A stretch of DNA of 64,000 nucleotides from Afipia massiliensis. Its GTDB lineage: Bacteria; Pseudomonadota; Alphaproteobacteria; Rhizobiales; Xanthobacteraceae. Shown here piece by piece: positions 26,934-35,910 of this stretch. A program made the translations under genes and the position numbers. Location: assembly GCF_001006325.2 (NCBI RefSeq), contig NZ_LBIA02000001.1, positions 3,349,501 to 3,413,500 on the forward strand. The letters run 5' to 3'. Below the pieces are notes generated by a model. That model was not told where the DNA came from. It ran no database searches and worked only from the letters and a program-made list of their open reading frames with translations. The first letter of the stretch is position 1. Each line of letters opens with the position of its first letter.

Positions 26934-26971
26934 GCGTATTCACGCGAGCCGTATTTTTCGCGTGGATACGC
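26934..26971 (+). promoter_or_regulatory. Large hairpin or operator in the smpB leader
   Basis: GCGTATTCACGCGA and TCGCGTGGATACGC are complementary at 13 of 14 positions with a ten-base loop, ending 13 bases before the smpB start. It may be a leader RNA structure covering the ribosome-binding region or a DNA-binding palindrome; nothing else distinguishes the two. Confidence 0.6.
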
Positions 26972-26984
26972 ACCGAGGCACCTG

Positions 26985-27458
26985 ATGGCCGAGAAGAAAG
27001 AACCCACGATCAAGGTCATCGCCGAGAACCGCAAGGCGCGGTTCAACTATGCCATCGAGGATACCGTCGAGGCAGGCATCGTGCTGACCGGCACCGAGGT
27101 CAAGTCGTCACGCAGCGGCAAGACAACGATTGCCGAGTCCTACGCGGACTCCAAGGATGGGGAAATATGGCTCGTTAACGCCAATATTCCTGAATACCTG
27201 CAAGCCAACCGCTTCAATCATGAGCCGAAGCGGGACCGCAAGCTGCTGCTGCACAAGAAGCAGATCAACAAGCTGATCGGCGCGATCGAGCGCGAGGGGA
27301 TGACGCTCATTCCGCTCAAGATGTATTTCAACGAGCGCGGCAAGGTGAAGCTTCAACTGGCTCTGGCGAAGGGCAAGAAGCTGCACGACAAGCGCGATAC
27401 CGAGAAGAAGCGGGACTGGGCGCGCGAGAAGGGCCGTCTGCTGAGGGCGAGAGGTTGA
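26985..27458 (+). CDS. smpB: SsrA-binding protein SmpB
   Basis: SmpB brings tmRNA to stalled ribosomes for trans-translation. The 157-residue product shows [21 protein letters not shown], the tRNA-mimic loop region with [13 protein letters not shown], the [25 protein letters not shown] segment in two recognisable halves, and a basic C-terminal tail ([19 protein letters not shown]) that enters the ribosome A site. tmRNA itself is not in this window. A strong palindrome precedes the start. Confidence 0.97.
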   Translation: MAEKKEPTIKVIAENRKARFNYAIEDTVEAGIVLTGTEVKSSRSGKTTIAESYADSKDGEIWLVNANIPEYLQANRFNHEPKRDRKLLLHKKQINKLIGAIEREGMTLIPLKMYFNERGKVKLQLALAKGKKLHDKRDTEKKRDWAREKGRLLRARG

Positions 27459-27519
27459 CGCCGAAAGTGCGAAGCGGTTTTCGGACAACGTCATCCTCTA
27501 GAATATGAAGGATAGCGCG

Positions 27520-28095
27520 ATGAACCAGCCGAACCTGATGGACGTGGACTGGAGCAAGATCCCGGCGCCGATCGATGACGGCGCGGCGAAGCATCTGGTC
27601 GGCATGGAAATGCCGCCTGTCGTGCTGCCGGCGACCGATGGGTCATCGGTCAAGCTCGCGTCGCTGCCGGGCCGGGTGGTGCTGTTCGCCTATCCGCGCA
27701 CGGGAGAGCCCGGCAAGATCGGGCTTGTCGATGACTGGGACATGATCCCCGGCGCACGGGGCTGTACGCCGCAGACCTGTTCCTTCCGCGATCTGTTCAA
27801 GGATCTAAAGGATGCAGGCGCGCAGCATGTGTTCGGGATTTCGACGCAGGACACCGCCTATCAGCGAGACATGGTTGAGCGGCTGCATGTGCCGTTTCAG
27901 GTTCTGTCGGACGGCGATCTTGCGTTAACGCGGGCACTCCGGCTGCCGTCGATGGATGTTGCGGGATTGACGCTGATCAAGCGGCTGGCGTTGATTATCG
28001 ATGATGCGACGATCACCCACATATTCTATCCGGTGTTTCCGCCGGACCGGAACGCAGGCGACGTGCTGGCCTGGCTGCAGGCCAACCCGGTTTAA
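27520..28095 (+). CDS. Peroxiredoxin (AhpC/TSA-like thioredoxin fold)
   Basis: A 191-residue cytoplasmic thiol peroxidase candidate. The thioredoxin-fold core carries VVLFAYPRTGEP, a C-x4-C pair in GARGCTPQTCSFRD (where the peroxidatic and resolving cysteines of Prx-like proteins reside), GISTQDTAYQRDM, and the C-terminal helix VLAWLQANP. In classical peroxiredoxins the peroxidatic Cys follows PxxxTPxC; here CTPQTC reverses that spacing, as in some Q-type relatives, so peroxidase activity is probable but not proven. AAGGA before ATG 27520 favours it over the in-frame ATG at 27505. Confidence 0.85.
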   Translation: MNQPNLMDVDWSKIPAPIDDGAAKHLVGMEMPPVVLPATDGSSVKLASLPGRVVLFAYPRTGEPGKIGLVDDWDMIPGARGCTPQTCSFRDLFKDLKDAGAQHVFGISTQDTAYQRDMVERLHVPFQVLSDGDLALTRALRLPSMDVAGLTLIKRLALIIDDATITHIFYPVFPPDRNAGDVLAWLQANPV

Positions 28096-28109
28096 CGCAA
28101 TTGGATTCC

Positions 28110-28213
28110 CGTCATCCTGAGGTGCGAGCCGTCTTCGGCGAGCCTCGAAGGATGAGATTGCACGCGGTCATCCTTCGAGGCGCGCAAGAAAGAGCGCGCA
28201 CCTCAGGATGACG
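28110..28213. repeat. Palindromic intergenic repeat, family C
   Basis: Outer arms CGTCATCCTGAGGTGCG and CGCACCTCAGGATGACG enclose inner arms GCCTCGAAGGATGA and TCATCCTTCGAGGC, giving a nested cruciform. It lies between convergent genes (peroxiredoxin and uracil-DNA glycosylase) and may terminate both. Only this copy is in the window. Confidence 0.87.
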
Positions 28214-28238
28214 AAGCCATCGCTTGTTGCGAACGAAC

Positions 28239-28946
28239 TTAGCCGAGATGTTTCCGTACGCCGGTGAACACCGCCCTGAACATCTCGGGCGTCAGGCGGC
28301 GGGTATTCGTGTTGTAGCGCGAGCAGTGATAGCTATCGAACAGTCGGATCGATCCTGCCTGATGCTCCGCGCCATGGGCGAACGGCGCATCGGGCGCGCG
28401 GATGCCGAGCGTCTTCAGCGTTGAATCGTGCGCCACGCGGCCCAGCATGACGATCGCGCGCAGGCGCGGCATCTCGTCGATCGCGGCTTTCATGAACGGG
28501 CGGCAGGTCCTGATTTCAGCGGGCAGGGGTTTGTTCTGTGGCGGAACGCAGCGCACCGCGTTGCCGATGCGACAATCAACCAGCGTCAGGCCATCGTCGG
28601 GCCGCGCCTCGTATGACCCTCGCGCAAAGCCGAGTTCGATGAGCGTCCCGTAGAGAAGATCGCCGGCAAAATCGCCGGTGAAGGGCCGCCCCGTGCGGTT
28701 GGCGCCCTGAAGACCCGGCGCGAGGCCAACGATCAGAAGCTGCGCGTCGGCCGGCCCGAACGAGGGAACGGGTGAGTTGAACCAATGCGGATGTTGCGCG
28801 CGATTGGCGTCGCGATAATCTTTCAGGCGGGGGCAGAGAGGGCAATCCGGACGTGGTTCGTTCGACTGCCCTGAAACAGAAGAGGAAGGGCCGGCACTGC
28901 TGCGCCGGCTCTCCTTGGTTTTCTGCTCAATCGTCGAATTCGTCAT
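28239..28946 (-). CDS. Family 5 uracil-DNA glycosylase (UDGb type)
   Basis: A 235-residue base-excision repair enzyme that removes uracil, and in this family often hypoxanthine, from DNA. The motif GLAPGLQGANRTGRPFTGD at residues 74-92 is the family 5 signature (it lacks the polar activating residue of family 1), and the C-terminal DSYHCSRYNTNTRRLT matches motif B. Cysteines at CPLC (35-38) and in VDCRIGNAVRC can hold the 4Fe-4S cluster. Its start overlaps the 3' end of the NYN gene by 20 bases, so the two are likely translated together. Confidence 0.93.
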   Translation of the reverse strand: MTNSTIEQKTKESRRSSAGPSSSVSGQSNEPRPDCPLCPRLKDYRDANRAQHPHWFNSPVPSFGPADAQLLIVGLAPGLQGANRTGRPFTGDFAGDLLYGTLIELGFARGSYEARPDDGLTLVDCRIGNAVRCVPPQNKPLPAEIRTCRPFMKAAIDEMPRLRAIVMLGRVAHDSTLKTLGIRAPDAPFAHGAEHQAGSIRLFDSYHCSRYNTNTRRLTPEMFRAVFTGVRKHLG

Positions 28947-29568
28947 CGCCCCTTGGCGCCATTGAGCTGGTCGTCGTTCGCTGCAGGAATTGCGGCGTGT
29001 GCTGACGAGGTTCGCGGGGTTCGCGAGGAGCAGGGCGCTCGCTCGGATCGCGGCCCAGCTTGGATTGTAGCTGGACCAGATCCGTAAAGACATCCGCCTG
29101 GCGGCGCAATTCGTCAGCGATCATCGGCGGCTGGCTCGAGATGGTGGAAACCACCGTGACGCGAACGCCGCGGCGCTGTACGGCCTCGACCAGCGAGCGG
29201 AAATCGCCGTCACCCGAGAACAGCACCATCTGGTCGATGTTCTCGGCCAGCTCCATGGCGTCGACAGCGAGTTCGATGTCCATGTTGCCCTTCACCTTGC
29301 GGCGTCCGGACGCGTCGATGAATTCCTTCGTCGCCTTGGTCACGACGGTATAGCCGTTGTAATCGAGCCAATCGATCAGCGGCCTGATCGACGAGTACTC
29401 CTGATCCTCGATGATGGCGGTGTAGTAGAAAGCTCGGACCAGAGTGCCACGACTCTGAAATTCAAGAAGCAGCCTTTTATAATCTATGTCGAAACCAAGC
29501 GTCTTCGCTGTTGCGTATAGGTTTGCACCGTCAATAAACAGCGCGATCTTGTTCGTGGCGGAAGGCAT
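28927..29568 (-). CDS. NYN-domain (LabA/DUF88-like) putative ribonuclease
   Basis: A 213-residue protein with a PIN-like NYN fold: IALFIDGANLYATAK at the N-terminus with the first metal Asp, KGNMDIELAVDAMELA, and VLFSGDGDFRSLVEAVQ with the clustered acidic residues expected to bind Mg2+. Family members are RNA-processing nucleases. The C-terminal 45 residues are Arg/Pro/Glu-rich and probably disordered. It heads a leftward two-gene unit with the uracil-DNA glycosylase and is divergent from rpoZ. Confidence 0.92.
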   Translation of the reverse strand: MPSATNKIALFIDGANLYATAKTLGFDIDYKRLLLEFQSRGTLVRAFYYTAIIEDQEYSSIRPLIDWLDYNGYTVVTKATKEFIDASGRRKVKGNMDIELAVDAMELAENIDQMVLFSGDGDFRSLVEAVQRRGVRVTVVSTISSQPPMIADELRRQADVFTDLVQLQSKLGRDPSERPAPREPREPRQHTPQFLQRTTTSSMAPRGDDEFDD

Positions 29569-29913
29569 CAGTTTTTTCTCGCATCGTTGTTATCGTATAT
29601 ATTCTTGGCGCGTATCCATCACCGCGCATTCCCATTCAATTTCAGTTGTTATTCGCCAGAAGGTTTAGAGAAGATAAAGGTCAGAAATATTGTCGGCGGT
29701 TGGTGGCGTCGCACCGCGGAACATTTCTGATGAAGCAATGAAGCGAATTCTTGTCCATGGGACTAATTGACCCTCAGCCATGCTTTCAAAGGGGTCATTC
29801 GAAACGGCCATTTTACGTGCCTTTTCGAAATTGATGCTTGCGGAAAGGCCCGGGTCGCTATACCTAGCGCGCATAGCGACATATTTTCTGACCCAGACCC
29901 GGAGCGACAGCCG
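29569..29913. other. Divergent promoter region between the NYN gene and rpoZ
   Basis: This 345-base region has no supported gene. It is AT-rich near the NYN start (29575-29690), where TATATATT and similar stretches could be -10 elements. I could not place either promoter firmly. Confidence 0.5.
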
Positions 29914-30306
29914 ATGGCGCGCGTCACTGTTGAAGATTGTATCGATAAGGTCGACAACCGTTTCGACCTCGTACTGCTGGCCGCGCACCGTGCGCGGATG
30001 ATTTCTTCAGGGTCGCCCCTGACCATCGACCGCGATAATGACAAGAATCCGGTCGTTTCGCTACGCGAAATTGCTGATACGACCATTTCTCCAGAGGATT
30101 TGCGCGAGGAACTCGTTCATTCCCTGCAGAAATTCGTCGAAGTCGATGAGCCGGAACCCGATACGGTGCCTCTGATCGGTTCCGCAGGCGCCTCCGTGGA
30201 CGCCGACGACACCGAAGTTGCCGTCGAGCGCATGACGGAAGAAGAGCTTCTGAAGGGCCTGGAAGGCCTTGCTCCGCCCGAGGAGCAGCCTGAGGAAGAC
30301 GAGTAA
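29914..30306 (+). CDS. rpoZ: RNA polymerase omega subunit
   Basis: Omega helps assemble the beta-prime subunit into RNA polymerase and takes part in the ppGpp response. The 130-residue product starts [20 protein letters not shown] and has [14 protein letters not shown] and the [11 protein letters not shown] segment; the C-terminal 45 residues are strongly acidic (Glu/Asp-rich), longer than in enterobacteria and usual in alphaproteobacteria. It stands 137 bases before rsh, the same pairing as rpoZ-spoT elsewhere, but with two hairpins between. Confidence 0.96.
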   Translation: MARVTVEDCIDKVDNRFDLVLLAAHRARMISSGSPLTIDRDNDKNPVVSLREIADTTISPEDLREELVHSLQKFVEVDEPEPDTVPLIGSAGASVDADDTEVAVERMTEEELLKGLEGLAPPEEQPEEDE

Positions 30307-30329
30307 GCCCGTCTTTCGGACTGACTTTC

Positions 30330-30382
30330 CGGCGCTCGAGCGCCGTTTTTCTCAAAGGCCCGGGCGGATCGTCCGGGCCTTT
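30330..30382 (+). terminator. Two tandem hairpins after rpoZ
   Basis: The first is CGGCGCTCGAGCGCCG followed by TTTTT (30330-30350), a classic terminator. The second is AAAGGCCCGG with CCGGGCCTTT (30354-30382). Together they separate rpoZ transcription from rsh unless read through. Confidence 0.88.
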
Positions 30383-30442
30383 GCATTTATTGACATTTTT
30401 AGCGTCTTCCTTGCGATTATCGACGAACCGGCGATATTGTGA

Positions 30443-32770
30443 ATGACGGTTCCTTTTTCGGAATCGGCAGTCGAGGCGAGCAAGCGGATGGCGATCGGGC
30501 GGCAAAACCAGCCCCAAATGCAGGCGGCGACCGAAGCGGTCGCGGCGGTTCCGTCTGTGTCCCCGGCAGCGGCACCGGCCAAGAAGCCGGTCCGGACCAA
30601 AATGATGCGCCAATACGACCTGGTAGACCGGGTCCGGGCCTACAATCCGAACACCGACGAGGACTTGCTCAACAGGGCCTACGTCTACGCCATGATGGCC
30701 CACGGGGAGCAGAAGCGCGCCTCTGGCGACCCGTATTTTTCCCACCCGCTCGAGGTTGCGGCGATCCTCACCGACCTGAAGCTGGATGACGCGACCATTG
30801 TCGCTGCGCTGCTTCACGACACCATCGAGGACACCGAATCGACCCGCTCCGAGATCGACCAGATGTTTGGTCAGGAGATCGGGGCGCTGGTGGAGGGGCT
30901 GACCAAGCTGAAGCGGCTAGAACTGGTGTCACGCGAAGCCAAGCAGGCCGAGAACCTGCGCAAGCTGCTGCTTGCGATCGCCGACGACGTGCGCGTTCTG
31001 CTCGTCAAGCTCGCCGACCGACTGCACAACATGCGGACGCTGGAATTCGTGCCGCCGGCCTCGCGTCACCGGATCGCGGAAGAGACGCTCGATATTTATG
31101 CGCCGCTTGCGGGCCGCATGGGTATGCAGGAGATGCGCGAAGAACTCGAGGATCTGTCGTTCAAGGTGATCGATCCCGATGCGCATGCCGTGGTTGTGCA
31201 GCGGCTGGATGCGCTTGAAGCACGCGACCGCAACATGATCGGTGAGATCGAAGCGCAACTGTCCGCCAAGCTCACCAAGAACGGCGTCAACGCGCACGTG
31301 AGAGGTCGGCGGAAGCAGCCATTCTCGATCTGGGTGAAAATGGAGCGCAAATCCGTCGGCTTCGAGCAGTTGTCCGACATTTTCGGATTTCGCATCGTCG
31401 TCAACAGCATTGCGGAGGTCTATCGGACCGTCGGCATCGTGCATACGACATGGCCGGTGGTGCCGGGGCGCTTCAAGGACTACATCTCGACGCCGAAGCA
31501 GAACGATTACCGCTCGATCCACACCACTGTGATCGGCCCCGGCAAGCAGCGTGTCGAACTGCAGATCCGCACCGAGGAAATGGATCGCGTCAACGAATAC
31601 GGCATCGCCGCGCATGCCTTCTACAAGGACGGCGTCGGCTCGCCCACCGAGCGGCTCGAGCGCGAATCCAACGCGTTCGCGTGGCTGCGGCATACAGTTG
31701 AAGTGCTTTCGGAGAGCGCCAATCCGGAGGAATTCCTCGAACACACCAAGATGGAGCTGTTCCATGATCAGGTGTTCTGCTTCACGCCGAAGGGCAAGCT
31801 GATCGCGCTGCCGCGTCATGCCAACGTGATCGACTTCGCCTATGCGGTGCATACCGACGTCGGTAACAGCGCGGTCGGCTGTAAGATCAATGGCAAGTTC
31901 GCGCCGCTGTCATCCGAACTGCAGAACGGCGACGAGGTCGAGGTTTTGACTTCGCAGGCGCAATCGGCACCGCCGACAGCGTGGGAATCCCTTGCTGTCA
32001 CCGGCAAGGCACGCGCCGCGATCCGCCGTGCTACCCGCACGGCCGTTCGCGATCAGTATGCGGGGCTTGGGCGGCGCATCGTCGAGCGTTTGTTCATGCG
32101 CGCGAAGATCGTCTATGCCGACGACAAGCTGAAGGGTGCGTTGCCGCGGCTGGCGCGCTCCTCCATTGATGACGTCATGGCGGCAGTCGGGCGCGGCGAG
32201 ATGAAGGCATCGGACGTCGCGCGTGCGATGTACCCGGACTACAAGGAAGAAGCGCGGCTCAGCGGCAAAAAGAGCGGCGCTGCAAAGCCGAAGCCTGTGG
32301 GCGACGCCAAGGCGTCGAGCGCGATCCCGATCCGCGGCATCAACAGCGATCTGCCGGTGAAGTTCGCGCCGAACGGCGGGGCCGTACCGGGCGACCGTAT
32401 CGTCGGCATCGTCACGCCGGGCGAGGGGATCACGATCTATCCGATCCAGTCCCCGGCGCTGAAGGATTTCGAGGAGGAACCCGAACGCTGGCTCGATGTC
32501 CGCTGGGACACCGACGAAGCCGCGCCGCGGCGTTTTCCGGCGCGCCTGCATGTGCAGAACGTGAACGAACCGGGCAGCCTCGCCCAGGTGGCGTCGGTGA
32601 TCGCCGAGCATGACGGCAATATCGACAACATCAGCATGAGCCGCCGATCACCGGATTTCACAGAACTCACCATCGATCTTGAGGTCTATGACCTGAAGCA
32701 TTTGAACGGTATCATCGCTCAGCTTCGCGCCAAGGCGGTCGTCGCCAGCGTCGATCGCATCAACGGCTAA
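30443..32770 (+). CDS. rsh: Bifunctional (p)ppGpp synthetase/hydrolase Rsh
   Basis: The single long RelA/SpoT homologue of alphaproteobacteria, making and degrading (p)ppGpp in starvation. The 775-residue product has an HD hydrolase domain ([29 protein letters not shown]; about residues 80-230), the synthetase domain ([23 protein letters not shown]; about 285-440), a TGS domain (about 455-520) and a C-terminal ACT domain ([20 protein letters not shown]). Intact HD residues imply an active hydrolase. About 50 N-terminal residues are Ala/Pro-rich, so a later start near 30602 cannot be excluded. Confidence 0.96.
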   Translation: MTVPFSESAVEASKRMAIGRQNQPQMQAATEAVAAVPSVSPAAAPAKKPVRTKMMRQYDLVDRVRAYNPNTDEDLLNRAYVYAMMAHGEQKRASGDPYFSHPLEVAAILTDLKLDDATIVAALLHDTIEDTESTRSEIDQMFGQEIGALVEGLTKLKRLELVSREAKQAENLRKLLLAIADDVRVLLVKLADRLHNMRTLEFVPPASRHRIAEETLDIYAPLAGRMGMQEMREELEDLSFKVIDPDAHAVVVQRLDALEARDRNMIGEIEAQLSAKLTKNGVNAHVRGRRKQPFSIWVKMERKSVGFEQLSDIFGFRIVVNSIAEVYRTVGIVHTTWPVVPGRFKDYISTPKQNDYRSIHTTVIGPGKQRVELQIRTEEMDRVNEYGIAAHAFYKDGVGSPTERLERESNAFAWLRHTVEVLSESANPEEFLEHTKMELFHDQVFCFTPKGKLIALPRHANVIDFAYAVHTDVGNSAVGCKINGKFAPLSSELQNGDEVEVLTSQAQSAPPTAWESLAVTGKARAAIRRATRTAVRDQYAGLGRRIVERLFMRAKIVYADDKLKGALPRLARSSIDDVMAAVGRGEMKASDVARAMYPDYKEEARLSGKKSGAAKPKPVGDAKASSAIPIRGINSDLPVKFAPNGGAVPGDRIVGIVTPGEGITIYPIQSPALKDFEEEPERWLDVRWDTDEAAPRRFPARLHVQNVNEPGSLAQVASVIAEHDGNIDNISMSRRSPDFTELTIDLEVYDLKHLNGIIAQLRAKAVVASVDRING

Positions 32771-32793
32771 CTTCACCGCACTCTGGATTGTCC

Positions 32794-33561
32794 ATGCCAG
32801 CTATTCCGCCGCTGCGTCTCGGGGTCAATGTCGATCATGTTGCGACCTTGCGCAACGCGCGTGGAGGTCGTGCACCGGACCCGGTGCGTGCCGCGCTGCT
32901 GGCCATCGAAGCGGGCGCCGACGGCATCACCGCGCATCTGCGCGAAGACCGCCGTCATATTCGCGACGACGACATGGCGCGGCTGAAAGCCGAAATCTCC
33001 AAGCCGCTGAACTTCGAGATGGCCGCAACCGCCGAGATGCTGCAAATCGCGCTCGCGACCAAGCCGCATGCGGTCTGCCTCGTGCCGGAGCGGCGCACTG
33101 AGGTCACCACCGAGGGCGGGCTGGATGTCGTTGGGCAACGCGACGCGCTCGGTCCATTTATTGCGCGCCTGGGTGACGCCGGAATCCGCATCTCGCTGTT
33201 CATCGCCGCCGATCCGGCCCAGATCGAGATGGCGGCAAAACTGAAATCGCCGGTGATTGAAATTCACGTCGGCGCGTGGTGCGACGCGGTGGTCGAGGGA
33301 CAAAAGCAAAAGGCCGAGGCTGAATGGCAGCGCATTGTCGCCGGCGCCAAGCTTGCGCAGTCCGCCGGGCTTGAAGTTCATGCCGGACACGGTCTCGATT
33401 ACGTGACGGCGGAGACCATCTCGGCGCTGCCGCAGATTGTCGAACTCAACATCGGACATTTCATGATGGGCGAGGCGATGTTCGTCGGTCTGGCCCAGAC
33501 CATTCGCGACATGCGCGCGGCGATGGACCGTGGCCGGAAATCGCTTCGGGGTCATCGCTAG
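32794..33561 (+). CDS. pdxJ: Pyridoxine 5'-phosphate synthase PdxJ
   Basis: PdxJ closes the pyridine ring of vitamin B6 from 1-deoxyxylulose 5-phosphate and aminoacetone phosphate. The 255-residue TIM barrel begins [19 protein letters not shown] and has [24 protein letters not shown], the ligand Glu in [10 protein letters not shown], and [22 protein letters not shown]. It follows rsh by 23 bases. The stop codon lies within the arm of a palindromic repeat, and acpS follows beyond a second palindrome, the usual pdxJ-acpS neighbourhood. Confidence 0.97.
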   Translation: MPAIPPLRLGVNVDHVATLRNARGGRAPDPVRAALLAIEAGADGITAHLREDRRHIRDDDMARLKAEISKPLNFEMAATAEMLQIALATKPHAVCLVPERRTEVTTEGGLDVVGQRDALGPFIARLGDAGIRISLFIAADPAQIEMAAKLKSPVIEIHVGAWCDAVVEGQKQKAEAEWQRIVAGAKLAQSAGLEVHAGHGLDYVTAETISALPQIVELNIGHFMMGEAMFVGLAQTIRDMRAAMDRGRKSLRGHR

Positions 33562-33632
33562 TGTGGCGGTTCGCAAGTTTGCGCTGTCATTGTCGCATGC
33601 TTCGACGCGGACTTGCGAACCAAAGCCACACT
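33558..33632. repeat. Palindromic repeat, family E element 1
   Basis: CTAGTGTGGCGGTTCGCAAGT pairs with ACTTGCGAACCAAAGCCACAC, with a three-base bulge. The left arm contains the pdxJ stop codon (33559-33561), so the transcript of pdxJ ends in this hairpin. Confidence 0.8.
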
Positions 33633-33645
33633 CGAATCATGTTTT

Positions 33646-33722
33646 CTAGTGTCCTTTCGAATCCGAAGTTCGCTAAGGAAGGTGCGGCAAAATGAGGCGA
33701 ACTTCGAATTCAGGACACTAGG
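33646..33722. repeat. Palindromic repeat, family E element 2, ending at acpS
   Basis: CTAGTGTCC and GGACACTAG form the outer arms, and CGAAGTTCGC and GCGAACTTCG the inner arms. The right end is two bases before the acpS ATG, so the acpS ribosome-binding region is part of the repeat. It shares the CTAGTGT terminus with the neighbouring element. Confidence 0.85.
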
Positions 33723-33724
33723 CC

Positions 33725-34144
33725 ATGATCATCGGCATCGGGTCGGACATCATCGACATCACACGGATCGAAAAGGTGATCGGGCGTCACGGCGACCGGT
33801 TTATCGCTCGCATTTTCACCGAGGCGGAGCGGGCCAAGGCCGAGCGCCGTTCGAAGATGCCCAAGATGGTCTGGGCGACCTACGCCAAGCGATTCGCCGC
33901 CAAGGAAGCATGTTCCAAGGCGCTCGGCACCGGCATCCGGCGCGGGGTGTGGTGGCGGGACATGGGGGTGGTCAACATGCCGGGCGGCCGCCCGACCATG
34001 AAGCTGACCGGCGGCGCGCTGGCGCGGCTGGAATCCCTGATCCCGCCGGGCCATGAGGCGCGGATTGACCTCACCATTACCGATGACTGGCCGTTGGCCC
34101 AGGCGTTCGTCATCATTTCGGCCGTTCCGGCGGCGAAAGCCTGA
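33725..34144 (+). CDS. acpS: Holo-[acyl-carrier-protein] synthase AcpS
   Basis: AcpS attaches 4'-phosphopantetheine from CoA to the acyl carrier protein, switching on fatty acid synthesis. The 139-residue product starts [17 protein letters not shown] with the Mg-binding Asp and has [14 protein letters not shown] with the catalytic Glu, both standard. The ATG stands directly behind a palindromic repeat, which leaves GGACACTAGG as the only purine-rich sequence upstream. lepB, rnc and era follow, the usual order in the group. Confidence 0.96.
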   Translation: MIIGIGSDIIDITRIEKVIGRHGDRFIARIFTEAERAKAERRSKMPKMVWATYAKRFAAKEACSKALGTGIRRGVWWRDMGVVNMPGGRPTMKLTGGALARLESLIPPGHEARIDLTITDDWPLAQAFVIISAVPAAKA

Positions 34145-34324
34145 TCGGCGCTAAAACCCGGTTCCGAATGGCCCGAAAATCTAAAATTCACTGAACTGTC
34201 AGACAATTAGCAAGTTTTCATGAGCCCGTTGATTGCACCCCCTGCGACAACGGTCTAAAACCCGCGCGGGTGATTTGGGCGGCGTCTTCGCCTCTGGCGG
34301 CCACAAAAGGTCTACTACCGAGGC

Positions 34325-35110
34325 ATGAAAAATCAGGATTCGAAAGAGCAGATGAGCGTGACAGCACCGGCCAAATCCGAAGGCGGCGTCGGCGAGACCG
34401 TCCGCGTCGTCATTCACGCGCTCATCATCGCGCTGGTGATCCGCACCTTCCTGTTTCAGCCCTTCAACATTCCGTCGGGATCGATGAAGGCGACGCTGCT
34501 GGTCGGCGACTACCTGTTCGTCTCGAAATACTCTTACGGCTACAGCCACTATTCGATCCCGCTGTCGCCCCGGCTGTTCAACGGTCGCATTTTCGGCTCC
34601 GACCCCGATCGCGGCGACATCGTCGTGTTCCGTCTGCCGAAGGACGACACCACCGACTACATCAAGCGCGTCATTGGGCTGCCCGGCGACCGCGTACAGA
34701 TGAAGGAGGGGCTGCTCTACATCAATGACAAGCCGGTGCAGCGCGAACGGCTGCCGGATTTCGTCGGCGAGGACCCTTGCGGCTCTGACGCAACGGCGCG
34801 GGTCAAGCAGTGGAAGGAAACGCTGCCGAACGGCGTGAGCTACAAGTCGCTCGATTGCGTCGACAACGGCTTCTACGACAACACCAATGTCTACACCGTG
34901 CCGCCCGGCCACTTCTTCATGATGGGCGACAACCGCGACAACTCCACCGACAGCCGTGTCCTGTCGGCGGTGGGTTATGTGCCGTCCGAAAATCTGATCG
35001 GCCGCGCGCAGATGATCTTCTTCTCCATTGCCGAAGGCGAACAGGCCTGGCAGTTCTGGCGCTGGCCGGTTTCGGTGCGCTGGAATCGCATTTTCTCCAT
35101 TGTGCGATGA
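34325..35110 (+). CDS. lepB: Signal peptidase I
   Basis: LepB cleaves signal peptides from exported proteins at the inner membrane. The 261-residue product has one N-terminal span (VVIHALIIALVIRTFLF), the nucleophile Ser in PSGSMKATLLVGDY, the general base Lys in YIKRVIGLPGD, and GDNRDNSTDSR. An in-frame ATG at 34352 is an alternative start, but GAGG before 34325 supports the longer form. Its TGA overlaps the rnc ATG (ATGA). Confidence 0.97.
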   Translation: MKNQDSKEQMSVTAPAKSEGGVGETVRVVIHALIIALVIRTFLFQPFNIPSGSMKATLLVGDYLFVSKYSYGYSHYSIPLSPRLFNGRIFGSDPDRGDIVVFRLPKDDTTDYIKRVIGLPGDRVQMKEGLLYINDKPVQRERLPDFVGEDPCGSDATARVKQWKETLPNGVSYKSLDCVDNGFYDNTNVYTVPPGHFFMMGDNRDNSTDSRVLSAVGYVPSENLIGRAQMIFFSIAEGEQAWQFWRWPVSVRWNRIFSIVR

Positions 35111-35910
35111 GCGGCGAACCCGCAATCGTCAAAACTCCCGAAACGACTGACGACGCCGCGACCGCTGGTGTCGCAGAGGTCAAGCCTGCCAAGAAGACTC
35201 GCCGCCCGAGCGCGAAGGCGGCGGCCAAGGTCGTCGAGCAGCGCATCGGCCATACGTTCGCTGATCCCGCGCTGCTGGCGACGGCGTTCACCCATGTCTC
35301 GGCGCTGAAGTCCGCGCGCCGTGCCGACAGCTACCAGCGGCTGGAGTTTCTCGGCGATCACGTGCTGGGGCTGATTGTTTCGGATATGCTCTATCGGGCG
35401 TTTCCCAAGGCTGACGAGGGCGAACTGTCGAAGCGTCTCGCCGATCTGGTGCGCCGCGAAGCCTGCGCCGATGTCGCCAAGTCGCTCGGGCTGGACGAGG
35501 CCATCAAGCTCGGGTCGGTGGGCGCGGGCGCTGGCGCGCGGTTGCGAAATTCGGTGCTCGGCGACATCTGCGAAGCGGTGATCGGCGCGGTGTTCCTCGA
35601 CGGCGGTTACGCGGCGGCGTCCCAATTCGTAGAACGCAACTGGACCGAGCGGATGCGCAAGCCGGTGCGTCCGCTGCGTGATCCGAAAACGATCTTGCAG
35701 GAATGGGCACAAGGCAAGGGATTGCCGACGCCGGTCTATCGCGAGGTCCAGCGTACCGGGCCGCATCATGATCCGCAGTTTCGCGTGGCGGTCGAGTTGC
35801 CGGGACTAACCCCGGCGGAAGGCGTCGGCGGCAGCAAGCGCGCCGCTGAAAAGCTCGCAGCGACGGCGCTGCTGAAGCGGGAAGGCGTAACGGGCGGCAA
35901 CGATGCCTGA
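35107..35910 (+). CDS. rnc: Ribonuclease III
   Basis: RNase III cuts double-stranded RNA in rRNA precursors and regulatory duplexes. The 267-residue product has the catalytic signature QRLEFLGDHVLGL, a second acidic cluster in GDICEAVIGAVFLDGGY, and a C-terminal double-stranded RNA-binding domain (about residues 195-262). The N-terminus carries an extra 40 or so residues with a Lys-rich patch (PAKKTRRPSAK). It overlaps lepB by four bases and era by eight, indicating coupled translation. Confidence 0.97.
   Translation: MSGEPAIVKTPETTDDAATAGVAEVKPAKKTRRPSAKAAAKVVEQRIGHTFADPALLATAFTHVSALKSARRADSYQRLEFLGDHVLGLIVSDMLYRAFPKADEGELSKRLADLVRREACADVAKSLGLDEAIKLGSVGAGAGARLRNSVLGDICEAVIGAVFLDGGYAAASQFVERNWTERMRKPVRPLRDPKTILQEWAQGKGLPTPVYREVQRTGPHHDPQFRVAVELPGLTPAEGVGGSKRAAEKLAATALLKREGVTGGNDA

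Noticed and set aside
26864-26984. tmRNA (ssrA) next to smpB
   Set aside because: No tRNA-Ala-like ends or tag-coding frame; the gap holds only hairpins.
29838-29864. TTGCGG..TATACC as the rpoZ promoter
   Set aside because: The spacer is only 15 bases, too short for a normal sigma-70 type promoter.
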